Origin: Solirubrobacter deserti
Lineage (GTDB): Bacteria; Actinomycetota; Thermoleophilia; Solirubrobacterales; Solirubrobacteraceae
Direction: 5' to 3'
DNA length: 64,000 nucleotides
Assembly (NCBI RefSeq): GCF_027587175.1
Contig: NZ_JAPCID010000038.1
Span: 1 to 64,000, forward strand
The notes beneath the pieces were generated by a model. That model saw nothing but the letters and a program-made list of their open reading frames with translations. It was not told the origin of the DNA and made no database searches. Below are positions 36,717-44,197 of this stretch, piece by piece; positions within the stretch are counted from its first letter, which is position 1; each line of letters begins with the position of its first letter. The translations under genes and the position numbers were made by a program.

Positions 36717-38147
36717 TCAGGCTGCGATGGCCTCGGGGGTTTCGGACGGTTCGGCGGCGGTCGTCTTGGGAATGCGGACGAGCGCGATCGCGGCGAGCGC
36801 GCCGATCAGCGCGATGCCGGCTGCGCCGAGGAAGGCGGCTGAGTAGCCGTCGGTCAGGGCGCTGGCGTTGCCGAGATGGTCGGCGCCCTGGCTGGTGGCA
36901 AGCGCCGTCATGACAGCAAGGCCCAGGGCGGAGCCAACCTGGTAGCTCGTGTTGACGATGCCCGAGGCGAGTCCGCCCTCCTCGGGCTTGGCCGACTGGA
37001 TCGCGGTACCCAGCGACGGGATGAACGCGAGGCTCATCCCGGTTGCTGCGATCAGAGAGGCCGGGAGCACGTCCACCAGGAAGGACCCGTTCGGTCGCAC
37101 CAGCGCCATGAGGGTCATACCGGCGGCGAGGAGGAGCAAGCCGGCGACGATCGGCGACTTGGGGCCGTACCGAGCGGTGACCTTCGGCGCAACCGCGACC
37201 ATCAGCACCATGATCGTGACCGTCATCGGTAGGAGCGCCGCCCCGCTCTCGAACGCGCCATACCCCAGGACCTGCTGCAGGTAGAGGTTCAGGAAGAACC
37301 ACATCGGGATCCACGCGGCGCCGAGCAGCAGCTGGACGACATTGGCGGCGCCGAGGTTCGGGGCGCGGAAGATGCCGAGCCGCATCAGCGGCTCTCGCCG
37401 GGCGGCCTGAACGACGACGAAGAGGCCGAGGAGCGCCACGCCGCCGGCGAGGCTCGCGAGCGTGGCGGCTGATCTCCAGCCTTGCTCCGGGGCGCGGACG
37501 ACGCCGAAGACAGTGAGGGCGAGACCGGCCGTGGCGGTGAGGGCTCCGGCGAAGTCGATCGAGCCGCGGCGCGGGGGAGCGCTGGGCATCAGGCCGGGCA
37601 CGACGGCGAGGACGCCGAGGGCGATCGGGATGTTGATGTAGAAGACCCACGGCCAGGAGATCCACTCGGTCATGACCCCGCCGAGGAACACGCCGGCGGT
37701 GCCGCCTGCGGGGGCGGCCGCGCCGTAGATGGCGAACGCCTTCATCAGCTCTTTGGGTTGGTTGCCGAAGAGCATCATCAGGAGGGTGAGGGCTGACGGC
37801 GCGATGAGCGCGGCGCCTGCGCCCTGGACGGCGCGGGCCGTGATCTCGACCCCGGTGGAGTCAGCGAGTCCGGCGGCGAGGGACCCCGTGGCGAGGACGA
37901 GCCAGCCGAGGCTGAATATGCGCTTGGCGCCCAGGAGGTCGGAGAGGCGGCCGCCGAGCAGGAGCAGGCCGCCGAGGGCGATGACGTAGGCGTTGAACAC
38001 CCACGAGAGGGAGTCCGGTGTGAATCCGAGGTCGGCCTGGATCTCGGGAAGGGCGACGCCGATGATCGAGGTGTCCATGATCACCATGAACTGCGCGAGC
38101 GCGATGACGGCAAGGGCCGTCCAGCGCCGCGGATGTGCGGTCTGCAT
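36717..38147 (-). CDS. MFS multidrug exporter (DHA2 family)
   Basis: 476 residues and about 14 helices. N-terminal DTSIIGVALPEIQADLGF, motif A GGRLSDLLGAKRIF, motif C-like GGTAGVFLGGVMTEWISW. Ribosome site GAAAGG upstream of ATG. A paired inverted repeat at 38229-38260 in the upstream region may be a repressor site, but no TetR or MarR gene is adjacent. Distantly related to the exporter at 27994. Confidence 0.9.
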   Translation of the reverse strand: MQTAHPRRWTALAVIALAQFMVIMDTSIIGVALPEIQADLGFTPDSLSWVFNAYVIALGGLLLLGGRLSDLLGAKRIFSLGWLVLATGSLAAGLADSTGVEITARAVQGAGAALIAPSALTLLMMLFGNQPKELMKAFAIYGAAAPAGGTAGVFLGGVMTEWISWPWVFYINIPIALGVLAVVPGLMPSAPPRRGSIDFAGALTATAGLALTVFGVVRAPEQGWRSAATLASLAGGVALLGLFVVVQAARREPLMRLGIFRAPNLGAANVVQLLLGAAWIPMWFFLNLYLQQVLGYGAFESGAALLPMTVTIMVLMVAVAPKVTARYGPKSPIVAGLLLLAAGMTLMALVRPNGSFLVDVLPASLIAATGMSLAFIPSLGTAIQSAKPEEGGLASGIVNTSYQVGSALGLAVMTALATSQGADHLGNASALTDGYSAAFLGAAGIALIGALAAIALVRIPKTTAAEPSETPEAIAA

Positions 38148-38228
38148 GAGGAAGCCTTTCTGGGCCGTGGGGAGGCCGGCCCGCAGGAGTGAGTGGATGC
38201 GTGCGACGCGCCGGGTGCGGACCCGGCC

Positions 38229-38260
38229 GGCCGTCTGGCGCGCTAAGGCGCTAGACGGCC
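38229..38260. promoter_or_regulatory. inverted repeat upstream of the MFS exporter
   Basis: GGCCGTCTGGCGC (38229-38241) pairs with GCGCTAGACGGCC (38248-38260) with a single wobble and a 6-base loop. It lies 82 bases upstream of the exporter and 65 bases past the DUF4396 stop. Repressor operator or terminator of an incoming transcript are both possible. Confidence 0.4.
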
Positions 38261-38324
38261 ACGGCGCATCGGCCGCAACCGCTCGCGCCCGCGCGAGCAG
38301 CCCAGCGACGGAACCAACGCTCAG

Positions 38325-38993
38325 TCACCACTGGGCTCCGAGCATGAGGGAAGCGTGCGGCTCGCCGAGGTGGCCGCCGTCGTCACCGTCGAGCGCCTCG
38401 ATGGCGAGGACGGTGGTGCCGAACACGAACGCCACTGCGAGGATGACGCCGACCACTCGAGGATTCGGCCCGCCGTGAATGCCCGTGCGGTGGACGGCGG
38501 CGTGGCCTTTGCCGCGGGCGATCAGCCAGCGGTTGACTGGCAGCGCGACCACAAAGGCCACCGAGAGGGCGAACGCGAGCGCGCCCCAGAAGAACACGGA
38601 CCCCAGTCCGGCTTCCATGGCACCAGGCACGAGCAGCATCACGCCGTTGTCGATGATCTCCATCACCGCGATCGAGAAGGTGTCCGAAGCGAGGGCGATC
38701 GGGATCACGGCGCTGACGGCGAGGCCCGCGCGCAGCAGCGGCAGGCTCGTGAGCGCGTAGCCGAACAGGAACGCGAGGCCAACGGCGAGCGCCACGGTGC
38801 CCCACCGCGAGAAGCCCAGCGCTGTGCCGATCGCCATGCCCAGGATCTCGCCGATGGCGCACCCGGTCAGGCAGTGCAGTGTCGCGGATATCGCGGTGTT
38901 GGTGAGCGCTCGGCCGGACGTCGGCAGCTCGTGGTGCTCGTGCCCGCCGTGATGTTCGTGTCTGGCGTGGCCGTGCTGCGCGTGGGCCTCCAT
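38325..38993 (-). CDS. DUF4396 membrane protein with His-rich N-terminus
   Basis: 222 residues. A cytosolic-looking N-terminus carries about nine histidines (MEAHAQHGHARHEHHGGHEH), followed by five or six helices with the DUF4396 signatures HCLTGCAIGE and DTFSIAVMEI and the block PVNRWLIARGKGHA. It starts 9 bases after the HMA gene, in a CsoR-controlled operon. Metal-binding residues and context suggest a copper transporter or sensor, but no function is established for the family to my knowledge. Confidence 0.8.
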   Translation of the reverse strand: MEAHAQHGHARHEHHGGHEHHELPTSGRALTNTAISATLHCLTGCAIGEILGMAIGTALGFSRWGTVALAVGLAFLFGYALTSLPLLRAGLAVSAVIPIALASDTFSIAVMEIIDNGVMLLVPGAMEAGLGSVFFWGALAFALSVAFVVALPVNRWLIARGKGHAAVHRTGIHGGPNPRVVGVILAVAFVFGTTVLAIEALDGDDGGHLGEPHASLMLGAQW

Positions 38994-39002
38994 GACGCGC
39001 GC

Positions 39003-39224
39003 CTAGACGACCTCGTACCCGGCGTCGGCGACGGCGGCGCGGATGGCGTCGTCGTCGATATCGGTGCCGGTCACCACCAATCGGCCGGCGGCGACGTCCA
39101 CGTCGACCGTGCGCACGGCCGGGAGCTCGGCGACTTCTTCACGGACCGACGCGGCGCAGTGCGAGCACGTCATACCGGTGACCCTGTACTCGCGGGACTC
39201 GTCAACGTGGGTGGTTTCGGTCAT
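39003..39224 (-). CDS. copZ: heavy-metal-associated (HMA) copper chaperone
   Basis: 73 residues with the ferredoxin-like HMA fold and the metal motif GMTCSHCAASV (CxxC). Ribosome site AGGA, 8-base spacing. First gene of the leftward copper operon, with two CsoR-type palindromes immediately upstream. It would buffer Cu(I) and pass it to a transporter. No CopA P-type ATPase is in the window. Confidence 0.88.
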   Translation of the reverse strand: MTETTHVDESREYRVTGMTCSHCAASVREEVAELPAVRTVDVDVAAGRLVVTGTDIDDDAIRAAVADAGYEVV

Positions 39225-39235
39225 GTGGGTTCCTA

Positions 39236-39254
39236 AATACGGGGAGGGGGTATT
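39236..39254 (-). promoter_or_regulatory. CsoR-type operator 1
   Basis: AATACGGGGAGGGGGTATT has AATAC/GTATT arms around a G-rich centre, the pattern of CsoR sites. It lies 12 bases upstream of the HMA start and overlaps the probable -10. Confidence 0.65.
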
Positions 39255-39294
39255 GGCGCGGCGAACCGTAACACCTTCTACCCGCTGGTGTCAA

Positions 39295-39311
39295 ATACGC
39301 CAGGGGGGTAT
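39295..39311 (-). promoter_or_regulatory. CsoR-type operator 2
   Basis: ATACGCCAGGGGGGTAT repeats the ATAC/GTAT arrangement about 58 bases further upstream of the HMA gene. Two sites may allow cooperative binding. Confidence 0.55.
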
Positions 39312-39323
39312 CTGCGGCCAGGG

Positions 39324-39354
39324 AACGGCGACGGGAGCGGGTCCCGCCGCCGTT
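39324..39354 (-). terminator. terminator after the 24-residue peptide gene
   Basis: AACGGCGACGGGA (39324-39336) and TCCCGCCGCCGTT (39342-39354) form a 13-bp stem with one mismatch and a 5-base loop, 13 bases past the small peptide stop. Confidence 0.6.
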
Positions 39355-39367
39355 GCTGGGCCCCGGG

Positions 39368-39442
39368 TCAGCCGTGGCCGGAGCCGTGGTCGCCCGTATC
39401 GCTGCCCGTATTCGCGGGCGATTCGCTGGAGATCTGGCTCAT
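39368..39442 (-). CDS. 24-residue peptide in the copper locus
   Basis: ATG at 39442 with ribosome site AGGAAG encodes MSQISSESPANTGSDTGDHG followed by SGHG. It lies between a CsoR-type operator about 50 bases upstream (shared with divergent csoR) and a hairpin terminator downstream, so it has every element of an independent, copper-regulated gene. The peptide is acidic, hydrophilic, Ser/Gly-rich and ends with two histidines. It could bind Cu, but no family is recognised. Confidence 0.5.
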   Translation of the reverse strand: MSQISSESPANTGSDTGDHGSGHG

Positions 39443-39494
39443 CGTCTTCTTCCTGTCACGCGACGGAGATATGCCTAGGTGAGCCCCGTAAAAG

Positions 39495-39509
39495 TACCCC
39501 CAGCGGGTA
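39495..39509 (+). promoter_or_regulatory. CsoR-type operator 3 and csoR promoter
   Basis: TACCCCCAGCGGGTA is the classic CsoR palindrome and runs into TATAGT (39508-39513), a good -10 for rightward csoR transcription. On the other strand TACTTT (39496-39491) could serve the small peptide gene. Binding here would autoregulate csoR. Confidence 0.7.
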
Positions 39510-39546
39510 TAGTGGTGGTACCACGACAGCTCCCGGAGATTCCGCA

Positions 39547-39855
39547 ATGGCCGCCACCGACGCCCAGCAGACAACGCCCACTCGCGGCTACAGCGCAACC
39601 AAGGACCAGCTCCAGAAGCGGCTGCGCCGCATCGAGGGTCAGGTCCGCGGCGTCCAGGGCATGGTCGAGGACGACCGCTACTGCATCGACGTGCTCACGC
39701 AGATCTCCGCGATCCAGGCCGCGCTCGACAAGGTGGCGCTCGGCCTGCTCGACGAGCACGCCCGCCACTGCGTCATCGGCGTCGAGCCGGACCAGCAGGC
39801 CGAGAAGGCCGACGAGCTGATGGCGGCCGTGGGCCGACTCATGCGCCGCGGCTAA
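39547..39855 (+). CDS. csoR: copper-sensing repressor CsoR
   Basis: 102 residues, all-helical DUF156 family. Cu(I) ligands Cys46, His71 and Cys75 have the same spacing as the Mycobacterium tuberculosis protein (25 and 4 residues). RLRRIEGQVRGV is the DNA-contacting helix 1 region. Ribosome site GGAG, 8-base spacing; the longer in-frame ORF is a shadow. It represses the copZ-DUF4396 operon and itself, releasing DNA when copper binds. Confidence 0.93.
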   Translation: MAATDAQQTTPTRGYSATKDQLQKRLRRIEGQVRGVQGMVEDDRYCIDVLTQISAIQAALDKVALGLLDEHARHCVIGVEPDQQAEKADELMAAVGRLMRRG

Positions 39856-40126
39856 GTCTCAGCCGAAATCGTCAACGATCACGTCGCGGATGACCGCGTC
39901 ACCCGGCCCATCGTCGACGACCTCCGGCACTCCTGGTGCTCGTGGGCCGTCAACACTGGCCGGCGCTGACGGGCGGGATCTGACTGCGCTGGGTCTTGTG
40001 GGCGAGCGGCTGGAGTGGCTGCGGTAGTGTTCGGGCTAGTCGCGGAGGTCTCCGCGACAACGCAGACGACCTCGCCCAGCCGTAGCGACGCGCGGCGCCG
40101 GTTGTCGCCCCGAGCAGGGAGGGCGC

Positions 40127-40432
40127 ATGCCCGCCAGTAGTTCGAGCGAGTTGCACGATTCCAAAGCGGCGATCCGCGCGGTCGTGCGGCGCCTGTCGCG
40201 GCCCGACGGGCAGGGTGGCGCGGTCATCGAGCGTGCCGCGATCATCGCCGAGGGCAAGAGCTCCGCGGCGATCGAGGCGTGGGTCATCGACAACGGCGGC
40301 CAGCCTGAGGTTGTGACGCTCGATCGCCCAGGCGAAGGGCTTCACCCGTTCCGGCGCGACGCGCCCCCGCTCGGTGGGCGGACGCCGGGTCGGTACGTCC
40401 TTCCGGCGGCGGCACTGGGCTCACTGTCATGA
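40127..40432 (+). CDS. small hypothetical protein
   Basis: 101 residues with ribosome site AGGGAGGG. Sequence has a possible helical N-terminus (SKAAIRAVVRRLSRPDG) and an alpha/beta-looking middle (IERAAIIAEG and AIEAWVIDNG). No signal peptide or membrane segment. Its stop overlaps the next ATG (ATGA). I do not recognise the family. Confidence 0.6.
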   Translation: MPASSSSELHDSKAAIRAVVRRLSRPDGQGGAVIERAAIIAEGKSSAAIEAWVIDNGGQPEVVTLDRPGEGLHPFRRDAPPLGGRTPGRYVLPAAALGSLS

Positions 40433-40626
40433 AGAAGTCGCAGACCGAGCCACTTCGGGGCCAAGCCGCATACCGGGCGCACCTGCAGGAAGTCGCACGC
40501 AGCAACGAGATCGCGCAGGCCGCCGCCATGCGCCGGCGTGACGCCAAGGAGGCCGTGGTGATGGGTGAGGCCGCAGAGCGCGCTCGCCGCGAAATGCGCG
40601 ACCTGCATCGTCAAGAGGATCGCTGA
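40429..40626 (+). CDS. small basic/acidic helical protein
   Basis: 65 residues, almost entirely predicted helix and highly charged (RRRDAKEA, RARREMRDLHRQEDR). Translationally coupled to the upstream 101-residue gene. No recognised family; could be coiled-coil. Confidence 0.55.
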   Translation: MKKSQTEPLRGQAAYRAHLQEVARSNEIAQAAAMRRRDAKEAVVMGEAAERARREMRDLHRQEDR

Positions 40627-40665
40627 CGACTTCGCCGAGGTGGGCGAGCGCCGCAGCACGAACCG

Positions 40666-40806
40666 TCAGATGGCCTGCTGACGCAGGCGCTGTTCGCTGC
40701 TGCGGCACCATTCGAGCAGCAGGGCTTCTCGGGCATCACGCTGGTCGTGCGCGCCGAGTAGCCGCCTCCCCCAGCGGTTGTTGCCGTGGTCGACCGCGAA
40801 CGTCAC
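40666..40806 (-). CDS. 46-residue hypothetical protein, coupled to upstream gene
   Basis: GTG at 40806 overlaps the stop of the upstream 143-residue gene as GTGA. The product begins MTFAVDHGNNRWGRRLLGAH and ends RLRQQAI, with a likely C-terminal helix. No separate ribosome site, so it would depend on coupling. No family recognised. Confidence 0.4.
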   Translation of the reverse strand: MTFAVDHGNNRWGRRLLGAHDQRDAREALLLEWCRSSEQRLRQQAI

Positions 40807-41234
40807 CGCGTCGGGGTCTGCTGCGCAGCCAGCACGACGCCGGCTCGGTTCCGGTGTGCCCGTTCGTACGCGAGGACAATGACGAACCGCTCGGGTTCCG
40901 CGCCGTCGAGCCCGAACCGGACGCCGTCCACGTCGAGCGCGTCGTAGCCTGGCCACGGCTCCTGACCGAGCCGCGCGTCGATGTGGGCCAACACCGTGAC
41001 GCGGTTCTGGTGGCTGCGCTCGTGATCTCCGAGCCGAGCCAGGTCGCGCGGGGCCAGCTCCTCCAAGTGCGCGAGCACCTGATCGACGGTGAGCTTGTCG
41101 TAGCGGGTGGTCACCGGCCCGGACCCCGCGCCGGCTTCACGGAGCGCCGCGGTTGCTGGCTGGCTCCCGTCTGCGGCGGCGTCGCCCCGGCCGCGACCGA
41201 AGTGCCGGAGAAAGGTTCTGGTGGAGCGCTTCAT
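40803..41234 (-). CDS. protein with two tandem YD-L-V helical repeats
   Basis: 143 residues. Basic N-terminus, then two similar 40-residue units: YDKLTVDQVLAHLEEL...LGDHERSHQNRVTV (about 44-86) and YDALDVDGVRFGL...LAYERAHRNRAGVV (about 95-137). Similar 'PGYD-L-V' helical units occur in actinobacterial proteins, some of them associated with lipid bodies or the envelope. It overlaps a small downstream gene. Exact function unknown. Confidence 0.6.
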   Translation of the reverse strand: MKRSTRTFLRHFGRGRGDAAADGSQPATAALREAGAGSGPVTTRYDKLTVDQVLAHLEELAPRDLARLGDHERSHQNRVTVLAHIDARLGQEPWPGYDALDVDGVRFGLDGAEPERFVIVLAYERAHRNRAGVVLAAQQTPTR

Positions 41235-41341
41235 GCGACGGCTCCTGCGTTGACGCTCGCGGCCATGTCGGCCTCGCTTCCTGCCCCTTCTTGAAATGGA
41301 GACGCCGAGGAGAAGAGGAACCCAAGCGCTTGCCAGGGAGC

Positions 41342-41542
41342 CTACTCCCCGCCTTCGGTGATGTCGGGTCGTGCGGCAGCACGCCCGGATCCGTTCAGCT
41401 TTCCGTCGGCGGCTGCTTCGTTGGCCCTGCGCGCCTGTTCGGCCTTTTGGGCCGGAGAGTCGCCTGTGCGTGCCGACTTGTCGAGTTCGCGCTGTTCGCG
41501 ATTGTTGCGCCGGCGAAGCTTTGCTGCTTGCTTGTCTGCCAA
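41342..41542 (-). CDS. small hydrophilic protein with TTG start
   Basis: 66 residues. A full ribosome site (AGGAGG, 5-base spacing) points to TTG at 41542; no ATG or GTG is available in frame. Composition is rich in Lys/Arg/Ala/Glu (KLRRRNNREQRELDKSAR), suggesting a nucleic-acid-binding or stress-type disordered protein. No family recognised. Confidence 0.6.
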   Translation of the reverse strand: MADKQAAKLRRRNNREQRELDKSARTGDSPAQKAEQARRANEAAADGKLNGSGRAAARPDITEGGE

Positions 41543-41589
41543 TTCGTCCTCCTGGGTTCTCTGACTCGTGATCTACGGGCTGTGCGGCA

Positions 41590-41829
41590 TCAGGCAGTGG
41601 TTTTCGGCAAGCCGAGCCGGCGCTTGACGGCCGTCCGGTCGCGACGGAGTCCGTCGGCGTGTCTGCGTGCCCGGGCGCTCAGGACATGCGTGGTGCTCTC
41701 CTGCAGCGATCGGCGCGGGGGCCCAGCCGGCTCCGAGCTGTCGGTGTGGCAGCGCCAGCATCGCTGGGACTGCCGCGCCATCGGCGCGCTGCATCCGCTG
41801 CAGAGCCGCGGTGTGTGTCGGTCAAGCAT
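41590..41829 (-). CDS. small zinc-ribbon-like protein
   Basis: 79 residues. Two CxxC pairs near the N-terminus (CSGCSAPMARQSQRCWRC, residues about 10-27) form a compact zinc ribbon or knuckle, followed by a basic tail (RRDRTAVKRRLGLPK). Ribosome site GGAG, 5-base spacing before ATG. Likely binds zinc and possibly nucleic acid. No specific family. Confidence 0.6.
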   Translation of the reverse strand: MLDRHTPRLCSGCSAPMARQSQRCWRCHTDSSEPAGPPRRSLQESTTHVLSARARRHADGLRRDRTAVKRRLGLPKTTA

Positions 41830-42112
41830 CGGTGCTCCTATCTGAGCTCCTTCAGAGTGACCAGAGACGCGACAGGCGAAGGGGCGTGCCTGCGCGTATC
41901 ACGAGCATAGACCCCCTGGCATTCCCTAGCGGTGCCAGAGCGGTGAGGACTCAGGGGATATAGTCGCGGCCAGGCGCTTCGCTCACGAGCGGAGCGCCGT
42001 CCCACGAGCGAGCCAGCGTACGCCTGACGGGCGGCCGCCCTCGGGAAAGAGCGCTGACCTCATGCGCGACCGACTGCTGGCATCCGACGGTGCTGCGGCA
42101 AAGGACGGCGAC

Positions 42113-42643
42113 ATGACATCCGTCATCCCGTCCGAGCAGACGCACGAACCTCGATTTGAAGCTGAACGGCAACTGGCCGCCGCTGCCGAGCGACACCGCG
42201 AGGCCTTGGCGTCCCTGGAGATGCCCGGCCTTCCGCAGGCCGGTCAGCACGTGGCGGTCAAGGGTCTCGCCCGATCCGTGCACCTTGTGTCGTTCACGCT
42301 GCGGAGGGCGGCGGCGTCCGGCGTCCCGTTCGAGCGGCTGGTCGAGTTGACGGGTTGGGAGCCAGACCTGGTTCGCGAAGGCCTTGAGCGGCTTCCCGAA
42401 CCGCGGGTCGTCGCTCGGTTGATTCCGGCAGACGTCGACCCTGCGCCGATCGCCGCGGCCGTCACCGCCCTCGAAGCTGTGGCCGACCTGCGGGAGCTGG
42501 TGCAACTCTTGTTGGCCGACGCGGTCTTCGCAGCCGAGGACCCCTCGCTCCTGGGCTCCGCAGAGCTGCGAGACCTCCACGACCGGGTCGATGCCAGCTG
42601 GCGTTCCTGGCGGCGCGACTCAGGAATCGGCGATCGGTCCTGA
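42113..42643 (+). CDS. hypothetical helical protein
   Basis: 176 residues from ATG at 42113, which has AAGGA at 8-base spacing; an upstream ATG (42062) lacks one. Central segment (SFTLRRAAASGVPFERLVEL and EPDLVREGLERL) looks like a helix-turn-helix of the kind found in small actinobacterial regulators. C-terminal half is all helix. No signal peptide. Function unknown. Confidence 0.6.
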   Translation: MTSVIPSEQTHEPRFEAERQLAAAAERHREALASLEMPGLPQAGQHVAVKGLARSVHLVSFTLRRAAASGVPFERLVELTGWEPDLVREGLERLPEPRVVARLIPADVDPAPIAAAVTALEAVADLRELVQLLLADAVFAAEDPSLLGSAELRDLHDRVDASWRSWRRDSGIGDRS

Positions 42644-42708
42644 CCCTCAGGCCCAGCCGACAAGCGGTGCGCGCCGAAGCGGCGAGCGCCCTCAGGAAGG
42701 TCGTTGAC

Positions 42709-43092
42709 ATGCATACGAAGCCGTCCAACGGGGAGCCACAGCCGCTCTCGCCACAAGCCGCGCAAGAACCGGAGGCACCGCCGCGCTGGGACCCTGTGGC
42801 CGAGCGTGACGAACGCCGTAGAGCCCGTGCCGTGCAGCGCGGGCCGCGCGCAAGCAGTGCCCGACCATCCCCGCGTCCGCAGCGTGTGCCTGTCGAGCGC
42901 ATCCTGACGTGCGCGGCGATCGTCGCCATAGTGGTCGCCCTCGCGGTGCTCGTGGACTCGCTCGGCGCCGGGGCATGGGTGCTCGGCCTCGTCTGCTCGA
43001 TCGGCACGCTCACACTGGTCAGCGTCTTGCCCGCCGCCACGACGCGGCGGTCGGCCGACCGCCGATACCGCGCAGCGCCGTCACGGCGCTGA
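42709..43092 (+). CDS. small membrane protein with basic N-terminal half
   Basis: 127 residues from ATG at 42709 (AGGAAGG upstream). First 60 residues are proline-, arginine- and glutamate-rich and probably cytosolic. Two hydrophobic segments (AAIVAIVVALAVLVDSLGAG and AWVLGLVCSIGTLTLVSVL) follow, then a basic tail. No family recognised. Confidence 0.6.
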   Translation: MHTKPSNGEPQPLSPQAAQEPEAPPRWDPVAERDERRRARAVQRGPRASSARPSPRPQRVPVERILTCAAIVAIVVALAVLVDSLGAGAWVLGLVCSIGTLTLVSVLPAATTRRSADRRYRAAPSRR

Positions 43093-43258
43093 CGACGCCC
43101 TGAGCGTCGATGGCGAATTGCTCCGGCGCCGCCCCGCGAAGCCCGAGCACGCGCGCATCGACCGAGCCAGGTTCGGCGCAGGTCGCATCGTGATGTTGCT
43201 CCTGATCGGCCTCGTGTTCACCGCGGCCGGCGTGTGGCTCGGCGGCGCGCGGTGAGCG

Positions 43259-44197
43259 CTAGGCGTCGACGGGTGGCGTGCCGTAGGTGTGGAAGGACTC
43301 GACGGTCTTGACGCCCCAGGCCTGGCCCTTGGCTCGTTCCCGCTCGGTCCAGACGACCGCCGGCTCGTCGGGCGCGTACACGAAGCGGCCTCCGGTGGTG
43401 ACTTCGATCCGGTTGCCGCCCGGCTCGATGCCGTAGAGGAAGAAGCCCTGGGCGATGGCGTGCTTGGAAGGTGCGGCCTCGATCGGGATGCCGGCGTCGA
43501 CCCAGATGTCGGCGGCGCGCATGCACTCCTCGCGGGTGTCGACCCACAGCGCGACGTGGTGGAGGCGGCCGTGCGCGCGGTGGGCGTCGCGGGTGTAGAT
43601 GAGCTCGTGGGCGGCGATGGTCGCGCTCATCCAGGCGCCGGCCTCGGAGCCGTCGTCGAGCTCGATGCGTTCGTAGAGGCGGTAGTCGAGCGTGTCGACG
43701 CAGAACTCGCGGTTCGCGCGCACGTCGGACGCGAGGAGGTTGATGTGGTCCAGGCGCTTGATCGCGCAGCCACGGCCGGTGTATCGGCCCGGGACGTTCT
43801 TGTGGGCCGGCGCGCGGTGCTCGGGGGCGAGGTAGCGCTCGCACTCGTAGTAGAGCTCGAAGACGTGGCCGTCGGGATCGCGGAAGCGGTAGGACGGGCC
43901 GCGGCCCAGGTCGCCTTCGGTCCAGCCCACGCCGAGGCCGGTGGCCTCGACGCCGGCGACGCGTCGTTCGAGTGCTTGCGGGCTCCACGCGCGGAGCCCG
44001 AGGATGCCCATCCCGCTGGTGTCGCTCGCGGTCAGCTTGACCGACCAGCGCTGGTAGTCGCCCCAGCCGCGCAGGTAGGTGGACGGGCCATCCTGGGCCT
44101 CGATGTCCATGCCGAGGATGTCGACGAAGAAGGCCAGGCTCTCGTCGAAGCGCGGCGTGAAGAGCTCCACCGGGCCGAGGTGCGCGAGCTCAGACAC
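43259..44197 (-). CDS. VOC-type extradiol ring-cleavage dioxygenase
   Basis: 312 residues, two vicinal-oxygen-chelate modules. Fe(II) ligands fall at His151 (RLDHINLL), His213 or 214 (RLHHVALW) and Glu265 (NRIEV), matching catechol 2,3-dioxygenase numbering almost exactly. Last gene of a leftward operon and overlaps the aldolase gene by 8 bases. It opens a catecholic ring by meta cleavage. The downstream enzymes imply a carboxylated substrate (gallate- or protocatechuate-like), whose cleavage is normally done by the unrelated LigAB type. Confidence 0.88.
   Translation of the reverse strand: MSELAHLGPVELFTPRFDESLAFFVDILGMDIEAQDGPSTYLRGWGDYQRWSVKLTASDTSGMGILGLRAWSPQALERRVAGVEATGLGVGWTEGDLGRGPSYRFRDPDGHVFELYYECERYLAPEHRAPAHKNVPGRYTGRGCAIKRLDHINLLASDVRANREFCVDTLDYRLYERIELDDGSEAGAWMSATIAAHELIYTRDAHRAHGRLHHVALWVDTREECMRAADIWVDAGIPIEAAPSKHAIAQGFFLYGIEPGGNRIEVTTGGRFVYAPDEPAVVWTERERAKGQAWGVKTVESFHTYGTPPVDA

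Noticed and set aside
39866-39969. Open frame after csoR (VNDHVADDRVTRPIVDDL...)
   Set aside because: No ribosome site, no start codon in a suitable position and no recognised motif; probably chance.
43190-43255. 20-residue hydrophobic peptide before the dioxygenase stop
   Set aside because: It has no ribosome site and no promoter or terminator, so its start cannot be supported.
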